A DNA stretch of 64,000 nucleotides, taken from NCBI GenBank assembly GCA_030770545.1, contig CM061098.1:4230501-4294500 (forward strand), in the 5' to 3' direction. Below are positions 50,355 to 62,800 of this stretch, one piece after another (within the stretch, counting starts at the first letter, position 1; each line of letters begins with the position of its first letter). The notes beneath the pieces are model-generated. The model saw only the letters and a list, made by a program, of their open reading frames with translations. It was not told the origin of the DNA and did not search any database. The stretch is from Macropodus opercularis. Taxonomy: Eukaryota > Chordata > Actinopteri > Anabantiformes > Osphronemidae. A program made the translations under genes and the position numbers.

Positions 50355-51540
50355 CTAACTATACGCTTTGTCAAAAAGAAAGGTTTTAAGCCTAGTTTTA
50401 AAACTAGAGAGGGTGTCTGCTTCTCGAACCTGGACTGGAAGCTGGTTCCATAGGAGAGGAGCTTGGTAGCTAAATGCTCTGCCTCCTGTTCTACATTTAG
50501 AAACTCTAGGAACCACAAGCAGACCAGCGCTCTGAGAACGAAGCGTTCTGTTGGGAGCATAAGGAGCGATGAGGTCTTTAAGATAAGATGGAGCTTTATT
50601 ATGAAGAGCTTTGTAGGTGAGGAGAAGAATTTTGAATTCTATCCTAGTTTTGACAGGGAGCCAATGCAGAGAAGCTAATGTTGGAGAAATGTGATCTCGC
50701 TTCCTAAGTCCAGTCAGAACTCTGGCTGCAGCATTTTGAATCAATTGGAGGATTTTCAAAGAGTTATTGGGACAACCTATGAGTAGCGAGTTACAGTAGT
50801 CAAGCCTAGAGGTAACAAATGCATGGATTAATTTTTCAGCATCACTCTGTGAGAGGATGCTCCTAATTTTAGCAATATTCCTCAGGTGGAAGTAGGCGGT
50901 TCTAGAGATTTCTTTAATATATGGTGTAAAGGACAGATCTTGGTCAACAATGACACCAAGGTTCCTCACAGTAGAACTTGAAGCTAACGTTATGTCATCC
51001 AGAGTAACAATCTGATTCAATAAAGAGTCTCTCTGGTTTTTAGCACCAATTATAATAACCTCAGTTTTATCTGAATTCAGTTGGAGAAAGTTATGGGACA
51101 TCCAGGATTTGATATCATTTAAACAAGTTTGAAGTTTGACTAATTGGTTTGTTTCCTCTGGTTTCATGGACAAATATAACTGAGTATCATCTGCATAGCA
51201 GTGGAAATTTATAGAATGTTTTCTAATAATATTACCAAGGGGAGACATGTAAAGACTGAAAAGTATTGGACCAAGCACAGAACCCTGTGGAACTCCAAAG
51301 CTAATTCCTGTGCGGATGGAAGATTGATCATGAACATGGACAAATTGGAATCTGTTCAACAGATAAGACTTAAACCATCCCAGTGCTTTTCCTTTAATCC
51401 CAATGCTATGTTCCAGTCTCTGCAATAGAATCTTGTGATCTATCGTATCAAATGCTGCACTAAGATCTAACAGGACAAGTACAGAAACTAGACCATTGTC
51501 TGAAGCTGTGAGAAGATCATTAGTGACTCTAATCAGAGCT
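50355..51540 (-). pseudogene. LINE reverse transcriptase, C-terminal part in shifted frame
   Basis: Carries the GVPQGSVLGPILFSLYM block, the catalytic FHCYADDTQLYLS motif, and the C-terminal ITLASLHWLPV-like and YKALHNKAPSYLKDL blocks typical of L2/CR1 elements. The first methionine is at 51,425, but coding similarity extends upstream to the frameshift. It is open to its natural stop at 50,355, so the frameshift is the only coding lesion I saw. Confidence 0.88.
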
Positions 51541-53449
51541 GTTTCTGTGCTATGATGTATCTGAATCCTGACTGGAAATCTTCATATAGGTCATTTCTAC
51601 GCAAGTGGTCACATAATTGTTTAGCTACGGTTTTTTCAAGAACGTTAGAAATAAAGGGCAGATTGGATATAGGCCTATAATTTGCAAGTTCTCTAGGGTC
51701 AAGAGTAGGTTTTTTCAATAAAGGTTTGACCACAGCAACTTTAAAAGCCTGTGGTACGTGGCCTGTAACCAGCGATTGGTTGATTTGATTTAATATGGAC
51801 GTGCTGATTAATGGAAGAATTTCTTTGAGTAATCTGGTTGGGATTGGGTCTAAGAGACAAGTAGCTGGTTTAGCAGAGTTAATTATTGAAGTTAACTCAG
51901 TGTGATCTATGGGGGAAAAACAGTTTAAGTAAGACATAGGTCTAACCAGCAGATCTAAGGCTGTTGGATCTGCAGATCGGTTTATGACTTTTGTTGACAG
52001 ATTCTGATAAATCTTTTCTCTAATGGTTATGATTTTATTGGTAAAGAAATTCATAAAGTCGTTGCTGCTGAGATTTAAAGGGACACTAGGCTCAACACAA
52101 CTATGACTCTTAGTCAGCCTGGCTACAGTGCTGAAAAGAAACCTGGGGTTGTTTTTATTTTCCTCAATTAATGATGAATAGTATGTGGTTCTAGCAACCC
52201 GAAGTGCTTTTTTATATAGTATTAAACTGTTTTTCCATGCTAGACAGGATTCACCTAATTTGTTGGAACGCCACAATCTTTCTAGTTTTCGAGTCCTCTG
52301 CTTAAGGCTGCGGATCTCTGAGTTATACCATGGAGCTAACCTCCTCTGATTCACTGGCTTCTTCTTCAGAGGAGCAACAGTGTCTAAAATTGTACGCAGT
52401 GAAGCTGCAGCACCATCAACAAGACAATCTACCTGCTCATGATTCAGATGACTGCTCTCCTCTGTGTAGCTACAAGGGAATGAGACAAAAGATGATGGAA
52501 TCATCTCCTTAAATCTAATAACAGCATCATCAGATAAACATCTGCTGTAATAGAACTTATTTCCAACTGTTGTCAGGTCTGTTATGGTAAATTCAAATTT
52601 TATTAAGAAATGGTCAGATAACAGAGGGTTTTGAGGCAGAACTTTTAAATGATCAATCTCAACCCCATAAGTCAGGACAAGATCGAGAGTATGATTAAGA
52701 CAGTGAGTGGGTTCATTCACATGCTGACTAAAACCAATAGAATCCAGTAGTGAATTAAATGCAATGTTGAGACAGTTACTGTCAACATCTACATGAATGT
52801 TAAAGTCGCCCACTACAATCACTTTATCTGTGCTGAGAACTAAGTTAGATAAAAACTCTGAGAATTCAGTTAAGAACTCTGAATATGGACCAGGAGGACG
52901 GTAGACAACACAGAACACAACTGGTTTCTGGGTTTTACAGTCTGAGAGAGAAAGGCTCAGAGTGAGGCTCTCAAAAGAATTATAGTTATGTTTAGGGCTA
53001 GGAATAATTAATAAATCTGAGTTATATATTGCTGCTACTCCTCCACCTCTACCTGAACTTCTAGGAATATGATGGTTGATGTGACTGGTTGGAGTTGACT
53101 CATTCAGACAAACGTATTCATCCTGCTGCAGCCAGGTTTCAGTGAGACTAAATAAATCTATGTGATGGTCACTTATCAAGTCATTTATTAACAGAGATTT
53201 AGAAGAGAGAGATCTGATATTTAATAGACCACATTTAATTATTTTATTGTTACTTTGTTCTGTAAGAGGAGCTGTCTTGATGTTTATTAGATTCCTGTGA
53301 ATCACTCCTCTTTTATTTATTTGTGATTTATATACCACCCGCCTCTCTCTGACGTCATCAGCATCTTTGCAGTCACGCCCACCAGTTTCCATCTGTTTCC
53401 ACCAGAGGGCGACACAACTTCTTCCTGCATCTGACTTTAGTTTACACAA
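51533..53449 (-). pseudogene. LINE ORF, endonuclease and start of reverse transcriptase
   Basis: A 638-codon frame. The endonuclease part shows LLNIRSLSSK (about 77-86), the catalytic ETWL (about 104), VYRPPG, VGDFNIHVD and the SDHFLI motif. The reverse transcriptase begins with LANYRPISNLPFISNVLEK (about 590-610). The frame is lost just after FQSGFR, near 51,556-51,562, where a single-base change shifts translation to a stop. The natural continuation is in the frame at 50,355-51,540. Confidence 0.88.
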
Positions 53450-53460
53450 AACAATTGTCA

Positions 53461-54263
53461 GCGATTTAACTATTTATTTCACTTAAAACATTACGTAATT
53501 TCAGGTACTTCCACCAAGTTCTACATATTTATATTAATTCATTTCTGCACATAAAAAATTATATTGATATCTGTTTTGACAAAATAATTATTTTGTGGAT
53601 GCACGTTTTAAACGTTCTTTGGCTCATTTTATTCTGCTTGCTCGTGTAGCTGGCGCCCTCTTGTGGACAACAGACGTCAGTTGCCAGTTAATCTCCACAA
53701 ACGACTGACCAAACTGACTTCTGTCTTTTCAAACAATCGAGCTAAACTCAGACTTTGCGCTTTTAACAGAGGAAGGTGAAATGACACCTGCTGCTAAACT
53801 CCAGCCTCCAGTTGTTCTGGTTGACACGTTGACCTGCAGAAACCGTTTATTTGGACATGAATGAACGTGCATGGCTGCGTTTCACCTGACTCAGGTGTTG
53901 CCAGTTAGACTAATGACACAGGTTGGCCACGCCCACATCAGAGCCCACACAGTTCAAGGGGTATTCACTGTGTAACTGTACTGGAAAACTGAATTTAAAT
54001 GTCTTAATTGAATTAATTGTTGGTTATAAACCCTGGACGTTTTATTGTATGTTGGTGCTGATGGAGGAAATTAAGTAAAGCCAATCATCAGACCTCAACT
54101 AAACCTTATAGAAGCAAATTATAAATTACCCTCCTAAAAATACACATCATCTTTTCCCTTTACAATGCAGGTCTGTGGTGTTTCATCAGTGTCTCACACA
54201 GTAAGACGTGACACTGCCAGACTGAGAAACGCAGGATAAATTTAACTTGGTGAAAAATGCCTG
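53461..54263. other. Intergenic region between LINE and klhl3
   Basis: No gene or recognisable repeat seen. A short stretch upstream of the LINE 5' end could include unrecognised element sequence. Confidence 0.4.
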
Positions 54264-54269
54264 TTTATT
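54264..54269 (-). terminator. klhl3: Candidate klhl3 polyadenylation signal
   Basis: The first canonical AATAAA on the minus strand after the klhl3 stop, about 2.5 kb downstream. A weaker ATTAAA lies near 56,562. Confidence 0.35.
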
Positions 54270-56800
54270 AGTGAACGCAATGTAAACAACTTAGCTTACA
54301 ACAAAAATATAACATCTGCAATATGGATGATCTGGAAATCAGTCACATCACATGACAAAAAAATCATCACCGTAGGTCTCTGTAGGAGCTTTTCTGAAGC
54401 GAGTCCTCAACTGTTACAGTCAAAGATCAAGTCAACAGCTTCATGACTTTTATGGTGTTGTTTTTTTGATTCTGTGGTTGATATTGGTCCATGAACGTCA
54501 ACCACACGGGTGTGTTTATGCCTTTAGACCATTCACAACTGCGCATAGTTAAGACATGGAATGTTGTCTGTAATAGGTAGGTAAGTAAAAATACTTACAA
54601 AACGTATGTCAGCTGGAGTTGGATCAGAACTGAATGAGCTGTGGATAGTTCTTAACTTTAATGAGCAGCGTTGTTCATAAAGCAGCACTGGCTTCGACAT
54701 CTTTTATCTACAACAGATGATTAATCAACTGAAATATTAGCTGCTTTTCTTTGCATTAGCTTTCAATACACTTAATATTTGAATAAAATAAGACATTTGA
54801 TGAATGCAGCTTGAGTTTTAGGAAATTATCAACAAGTTTAAAGACCAAGTTAATCAAGAAAGCCTTCACCAAGATGGAGAGGAAATAAAGGGTGGATTAG
54901 TCCCCTGTAAACTGAAAACAACGATTTATATGAAACATACTAAATAAACAATCAGCAGTGAAAGTGAGTGGAACCTTCAGCCCTCTTCACCAGACAGTGA
55001 TTCGCATTTTAGTGTCCACAATATCTTCATTATACAGTCAGAGATGGTAGAAAATGGTGAATAAGACCTGTGTGACGTTTTTGACATATGCAATTTCCAC
55101 CTAATCGACTGTATAATCTATGAAAAGTCTTCTTTACAGACATCAAATGTCTCGTTTTTTTTAGCTCTATGAAAAGAAAAGCAGCATGTGAGAGTTGTTA
55201 GGTATTACAACAAAAACTGGAATGGTGCTAAACCTGGAGCACAGATGAAATAGGTTTTAGTAAGTAAGTAACTACAGCAAGAAAAAATGAGTAGCTGCAC
55301 ACAGATTTAAATATTGGGTGATAGATTCGCAACAGGCAGGTGACTTGTAACAGGAACTGGACTCCTGTAGCACCAACAACTTTAAAAGCCTGCATTGAAC
55401 GTATCAAACCAACAGTGTTGTCCGTTCAGTGCTTTGAAATGACAGCGTTTCGTGTCCAGTTTCTCTGTGACGCCTGGAAGATTGCAGACGGGAAAGTGTT
55501 GCTCGTACAAAGAATCAAAGTTATGGCACAAGGCGATCAGCTAAACGACTACATCTGAAAGATACCCATCATCTGAATGGATGCGAGTGCAGCAGTTAAC
55601 ATCTTTAGGTAGGACTGAAATGAGAACCTCACTTTGATGTGAATAAATGCTACGCGATCATTTGTCCCAGAACAATAAATAGAAAATCTTAAACCTGTAT
55701 TTTTTACATTATACTTACAGCTGAGTTTCTACAGTGCATTTTTCAGTTTGTTACTAAACAATAAAAACATCTCCAGCATTTCTCTGATTTTGATCATCAC
55801 AGCTGGCACTTTTCTCTTTTACAATTCGTGATTGAATGATTGGCCTTTGAGAGTCAGGATAAATGCTTCAGTACTGTAGACAGACGGCCGCCGGCCTTCT
55901 GCTCTGCAGTCAGTGCGAGTGCATCAGTAGCGTTAACGACCAGTCGTCCCGTCACGTTGAGATCAGGTCAGCTGGCCTGCGTCCGGAGAGGTTCTCAAAC
56001 CTCTTTGTAAAAATACATCTTAAAAATATTGAACATGAATTTGCATATATGACATCGTCTACATTCTTTGCATGGCCTTGCAGCTCTTTTTAGCTTGACA
56101 ACAAACAGTCTCTGGAGAGACGCGTTTCGTTTAGTGGAGCTGCAGATGTTCGGCACAAGAATCAACAACTCTTCTCAAAGACACAGAGCAAACAGTTGCC
56201 ATAAGGTTATTCATCTTCTAGGAACCGTGGCAAGACTTGGAATAAAAATACTGGAGTGCTCAGATTTCCAAGATAATGTTCCTTTAACAAAGTCCTGATT
56301 ATTGCATCACTGAGAGCGGGTCAGCCTGAACAGCGCGGCTTGTGCTTTTATAACTGACTGGATATTTCTGTCAGCTGGTGTTTTGTAGTATTTAGCAGCC
56401 TGGGTTGGACACAATCCTTCAAACGTATGTCACAGCCTCTAAAGCTCCATCATTTTACGTCCTCTTGGCTTCAACAGTCCAGTCTGAGTAAGACTTTAGG
56501 CTCCTGATGCAGCTGCGTGTTATGTGCTATGTATTTGAAAACGTTTCATTCTCAAAGCTTTAATAAACCTGCTCATCTGCTTCTCATCGAGTGCAACAGT
56601 GTCAGTAAACATCAGGAACTGACGGGGCTCTAGTGGAGACCGCTTGCAACGCGACAGGGTAGTGGCTTAGCACTAAACGACGTCAAGCGTCCACTTGGTG
56701 TTAATCTTTGCTTCTCCGTTTGCCTGTCGAGCTTCAGACGTCAGTTTGAGTCTATGAATCGAGCTGCCGACACAGAGCTGGTGCGGCGGCAGGCTTGTGG
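54264..56800 (-). other. klhl3: klhl3 3' UTR (likely extent)
   Basis: No coding exon or repeat was recognised between the stop codon and the distal polyadenylation signal. A long 3' UTR fits what is known of KLHL3 in mammals. The extent is inferred. Confidence 0.4.
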
Positions 56801-56829
56801 TCATAGCGGCTTGTCAATTACTGCAACTC
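56801..56829 (-). CDS. klhl3: klhl3 last coding exon
   Basis: 29-nt exon after acceptor CATTCAG. With the split codon it encodes GVAVIDKPL and TGA, the conserved end of the KLHL2/KLHL3 propeller. Confidence 0.88.
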
Positions 56830-59800
56830 CTGAATGAGCGGGAACACGACAAGACGAGAAACTTGATAAACCATGAAGGAAATCATTTAGTACAGCTCCT
56901 AATTATTGGTCTGTAGATTTACCAGCGTAGCTGCGTCCGTTGCTCATGTTGGTGGGGATGAGACTCCACTTATCTGTTGCTGGGTTGTAAAACTCTACGG
57001 AGGAGAGGTTACAAGAGCCGTCGTCTCCTCCAATAACGTACAGCAGCCCGTTGATCGCACAGACACCTTAAGGACAGACACAGACTATACTGAAACTTGT
57101 TTTGATCTCTGCACTTGTCTCCCATTCAGCATTTCAGACATCTCACTTAGAACCTTCTAAACTGTCCTGCACACATCACTACTTTATCATGTAGCTCTTT
57201 GGTGAACTTTGCTTTAAACTGTAATTTGAACTAAACTGAATACATCAAAAATGTTTTCTGACCTGCGTTTCGTCTGCACATGTTCATATCACAAACCAGC
57301 CTCCAGGTGTTGGTCTGTGGGTCGAACACCTCCACGCTCTTCCTCACCAGGGGTCCATCGTGCCCCCCTGCGGCGTACAGCTGACCTCCCAACACACCCA
57401 CACCTGCAAAGCAAACGTAGGAGGGAATCAGTTTTGAATGACAGGCACAAATTGAAAAAGCGTAAAGTAGCTCTTAAAATCTGAACGAGATTACAACTGT
57501 TACATGTTGACCCGAGGAGTCATTTTATCTGGTAGAGTATTTCTGTTGGAGGTGTAGTTGCAGATGCAGTCCACTGTGTGGTACTAACAAAGGAAACTGT
57601 TGGTTCAACAGAGTGTTTACGTCTAGTTTTATTACATATGAAAGTAACAGAAGAGAACCTGCTCCGCTGCGCCGGGTGCTCATTTCAGACACATAGCACC
57701 ACTGATTAGTGACGGGGTCGTACTCTTCCACTGTGCTGAGACACTGGCGGGACGCTCCATCGTAGCCTCCTACTGCATACAGCTTACCTGGACACACAGG
57801 CACGACTTGGTGAAAATTGTCCGATTTCATGCATAATTCTCTGATCACAAACCGCGGCCTTACCGTCGACCACCCCTACGCCCACACTGCTGCGCCGAGT
57901 GTTCATGGAGGCCACATACACCCACTCGTTGGTTTTGTAACTGTAGGCTTCTACTGTTGACAAACCTGACGGTGAGCCGCAAAGAGAAAAGACAAAATGT
58001 GAATAACATTAATTCATCTGCAGGAGAAGAAAGTGGCCTCAATTTAAAATGTTATAGCAGCGTGTTTACCTATACTCCCGTTAAACCCTCCCACAGCGTA
58101 CAGCAAGTCTCCCAGCACAGCAGCTCCCAGCGTGCTGCGTCTCTCCTGCATGCTGGTGACGGAGCTCCACTGGTCTCTCGCACCGTCGTACACGTCCACC
58201 GTTCGCTCGCGCAGCGAACTGTTGAACCCTCCAACTGCGTACACGAGGCCTCCCATGGAAACCACACCTGGGGACGCAAGGAAATCAAAACGCATTATGA
58301 AATGTGTGGGCTGCTGCATTGAAACCCTGTCACTATAGCTGGTGCATGAACCGACCTGCACGACAGCGTCTAGACGGCAGGTCGGCCACTTGGTACCAAC
58401 GGTCTTCCTGGAAGTCATAACACTCCACGCTGCGGATCGCCTTGGGAGCCTGACCGCCCACCACAATCATCACCTGTACATTAAAGAGAGCGTGACTGTG
58501 CAAATAGAGCCGATCCAGTCGCATGTACAACATCAGCTGAGCGGAGTGGATGTGATGGTGGGTGCGTTTCTTCACCTTGGGGATGCTGATGGGCGTTCGC
58601 GGTCGGGTCCTGTCGGTCTTGATGAGGTGCCGTTGGTCAGCTGGCAGCAGGTGATACTTCATTGCTTCGATGAGGAAATCTTTACAGGTGTTGTTGTTTT
58701 TTATTAAGGCCTCTTCCTCCACGATCTGAAACAGGGACACAAATGAGCCACACAACTTTATTTACCAAAAAATAACTGTAAGAACACTGTCAAAAGTGAT
58801 GGAACTGAGCATACTAACAATTTATACCAAAGAACAATGGTCAGACAGTGGTTTTAGGTTAATGTAAGACACTTAACTGAAGTTTAAAAGCTTTATTTTA
58901 TCTTATTTAGGCACCTTTTAAACGACTAATGTGTTTAAATAAAAGTAGTTTGGTGACACATCTGAGGGTTAAAGTTAATTCACTTCACTGTTAGGAGTTT
59001 GTTATTTCAGTCACAAATGTCGTTGAAGCTTTGTTGATTTGATTTTTGTTTACAACATTCATTAGAAGTAGAGCAGTAACCTTTTAGAGCAGCTAAACCA
59101 AATCAAAAACGAGGAAAGGTTAAAAAAAGGTGTAATAAATAAAGAACGGGCAATTAGTACCTGCACCAGATAATCCCTGGACAGTAGTGGAAGCCTGACA
59201 TGTTCCATCAATTTAGGCATGTGCTCCAGACGAGCCAGCTTATCGTGCTTGATCCAAGCGATCATAGCCTCAAACACCTGAGAGTGAGGAGGAGACAGCG
59301 AAGTGAAGAATGTGACGTAAATAAGACAGAAGCCGAGTCAACTGAGGAGAAGAACCGTTAAATTCTTATTTCATTTCTTTGACCTAAAACTATAGCGGCT
59401 TGTCTTTTGAGAACCACGTTTGCTCCGGTGTATTTTTCCTATCGTTTGGACGACATAGTTGTGACTGCAGACGCTGCTGAATGAGCTAAAGAGCCCTTTG
59501 TCTGAACACAGACATGCTTGGTGCTCTCAGATTCTGAGTTCTTTAGCTGAATACTGATACGGATGGTTTGGGGTTCACTCCCAGCAGGACAGCAGTGCAG
59601 TGAGAGTAGCAACCCTTTGTTTTACATCTTCTTCTAGGGTTTGCTGCAGACGCCACACCCAGTCGGTAATTAACTGCTTCAAATTCATTGATTCACACCC
59701 AGTCACAGTGTTGGTATCCTGTTGTCCTGTGGAGTAAATAGTTGACGGAGATCCCCTCCTGTTCGGGATAAAGGGACCTAACGATGATAGACGAGGGAAC

Positions 59801-62800
59801 GGGAGCCGCTACTCAACGACTTCCCATTCAGTGGTTTCTCCAACTTCTCTTTGGAAACTCACATTTTAAAGTTGAGTTTGAGGTCAGATGATGCGTTGAA
59901 GCCAAACTACCCAGAGAGAGATAAGGTTTTAGGCTGACACCTTAGTAATTCATCTCAACCACCTCAACAATAGTAATTTAATTCTCCAGTCACAAACGTT
60001 AATATTTATTCACTTCAGTCCAAAGCCTTTTCACAGAGGATACCTTCAAATGACTTCACAATACTTTTGAACAGGAGTTCAGAAGACAAATAGCATGAGC
60101 TCAGGATGAAAAATACATTTTCTTCCTTGACCTCTTGTGTAATTGTGTAAATTGTAATTTACAGAGAATACTGAATTAAAGGTCATGCGTCTTGTTTTAC
60201 GATGCTACGATCCCCTTTACACAGTTCATGCATTTGGACCTTCAGTACAAACATTAAATCGTTAAAATCTATCTTTTTAAGACTGCAAATTACGTAAATT
60301 GTCAATGAATCTTGAAATGTCCCAACATAGTATGTATTTTTATGCTCTGTGATATAAAAACAGAAGAGTTTTGGGTCCATTTTCAGTTATTTTGGCAAAA
60401 AGCTTATTGTTCTTGTTAAACATCAGCAAATAATATTTGACGAAAGCTCCCAAGATGAGAGAAACAAGATGTTTTTTCATTCTTTACGCCTCCACAGCGT
60501 CAAAATGTGTCCAAATTTAGCACAACAAACGCTGATCAGTCCCACTCCTTTTAAAATAAAATCAAAACATGTGGGCTTCTTAGAATCTGTACTCGTGTTT
60601 ATTCCAGTTTGAGGCTTTATGGCCTGTCTGGCTCTTTCTGCCTCTGTGACTGCCTCCGACATTTCCTGTTGAAAAGCTAAGGCTGGAATATCTCCGCTGC
60701 CAAGGTCAGCTAATCAGAAAAGGCCTCAGTGTGTGGGCCTGCAATCGGCTCAGCTACAGATGTTTCACCCATATTTCTCCCACTAGTAGCCACTCCCTCC
60801 GTTACCGTGATTATAGAAAGAAAGACTATAAAGACAATTCTCACATATCTTTTCAACCACTCGGATGAGCTTTTCTGACACTGTGTGTGTGGTCTGACCT
60901 TCTCCTCTGTGGAGACGGTAAGTTTGTCACTGGAGATGAGGCTGCACACTTGCTGTAGAGAAAGTCCGAGAAACTCCTCTCCCTGCACAACCTCAGTGAA
61001 ATGCTGCTCTGAGAGACACAAACAGGCAGAGATACAAATTAGACAGACTAGATGTTTTACCTAGTGTCCTTTCCCAAATATTGCAGCGTTTCATAAGCGC
61101 TGGTGAAACTGTAACGTAAAAATGCCACCACCAACCACACACAGCAGCGATGACTCAGTGAGAAGCTTACCAGCATACGCGTGGGCCTGGTCGAGGAGCT
61201 GTGTGCATGTGTGCAGGTCAGCAAACGCTCGGATGCCCAAACAGTTGGTGGGATGAAGCTGAGACTGGAGGAACTCGCAGCAAACCTGACGAACATCCAT
61301 CAGCTGGAGGAGGCCGGCTGCTGGCAGAAGAACCTGCACAGGCAACACACCCGTAATGACAAGCTAGACCTCAACAGGCTTTTACTGGCGAGGGGGTCAA
61401 TGGGAGCGACCAGCGTCCTCACCGACGGCGTATTCTAGAACATCTTCTCTCCACCGACAGCCAAAAACACAGGAGCAAATGACAGAGACGCAGTTGGCAG
61501 TTCACCCAAACTGACTTTCCCCTCTTGAAGCGGTGCTCCCAGCAGACAAGGAAACCCTTCTACAGACCCACACATTAGTTTAACTGGGTCAGTGAGACAG
61601 TCTCTGTCTGTCTGCGCACTCACTCGTCCTCTGTGTGAGTCTCTTGTCTTCCAGCTGCCCTGAAGCCTTATGTATTGTGAAAGGCAGCAGCAGGTCTGTG
61701 ACACACTAACACACATACAGGAGTGATGGTCATGCAAACAATTCATGTTAGGGATACACAGTTTTAGACCACAATCTGGAAACAGAGCCCTTAGTCTGGG
61801 TAACCTGTAGTAGCAGGGACATTCGCTGTGTTAAACAAGCAATCAACTCTTCTCCCCCTAAGCGAATGTAGGCTGACTGAAACTGAGCGCTACGCCTTTC
61901 AGCTCGGCTGAGCCAGGGCGTCAGTGAAGGAATTAGCCTCGTCCGAATCAGCACAGAGAGGCCGTTTTCAAAAGCTTTTGAGGAGAAAGAGTTGTTTACG
62001 ATCTGAGTCTCTACTTTTGTGATGAACACAATGAGGTGATGTCATGTCATGAAATCACTGCCAAAGGCCACATGTATTAATGTTTTATCCCAGTAAAACC
62101 AAAACGCTCCGACACAGTAGAAACAATGCTGCTGGATCATCCACTTATAATTTTCGACAGTTGACTAGCTAAATGATCAAGAAGAAGAAATAAGCCAAAG
62201 TACATTGTTGGACGATAAAACCATGAGGCCATATTGTATATACAGTAAAACACAAATGTCACATCTAGAAGTGAGCCAGTCAAGCAGGCACGTTGCTAAA
62301 CAGTCTAAGGATTTCCTGTCTCGCTCCATGCACACTTCCTGTACTAATAATGAAAGGAAGTATCCTGCCTGCAGCTGGATCCTGGTGAATTCAACCCTGA
62401 GCCAGGTCCATGCAGCTATGTCACTTAAAGTCCATTCAAAACCTTTACTGAATCTTCCTTCCCCTGTAGTAAATACTTGCTTCTCTTGTGTCTTGGTAAT
62501 TTTGAAACTTATGGGGAAAAACTGAATAAGTTAAGCAATCTGGGTTTTTTGAAACAACATCCTTGACAAGAAAACGTTATAGTAGAAGAAAACTATAGAA
62601 GTACAGCTGCAAAAAAGAACTGCAACAAAATCTTTCAAACCACACAATGTCACACCTGGACGTTGTCCTCTGTGACCTCGATCTCAGCTGTGTAGATGTA
62701 GTCCACCAGTTTTCTCAGGGTCTGACCATCCACCTCTCTGATCTCCACCTGATGAGCCTTGCTTTCACTCATATCACCTGCACACCGAGAAACACACACA

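Larger units (their letters stand above)
49749..53460 (-). mobile_element. L2/CR1-clade non-LTR retrotransposon (LINE), one frameshift
   Basis: Read on the minus strand the element begins near 53,460 and ends at a (CAATT/AATTG)n tail at 49,749-49,778. The 3' UTR next to the tail has the TATATAGCGCC block common in teleost L2 elements. It codes for an apurinic-type endonuclease and a reverse transcriptase. No ORF1 was seen, so it is either a single-ORF type or 5' truncated. The true 5' end is not marked by a clear target-site duplication. It lies between the 3' ends of fam13b and klhl3. Confidence 0.88.
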
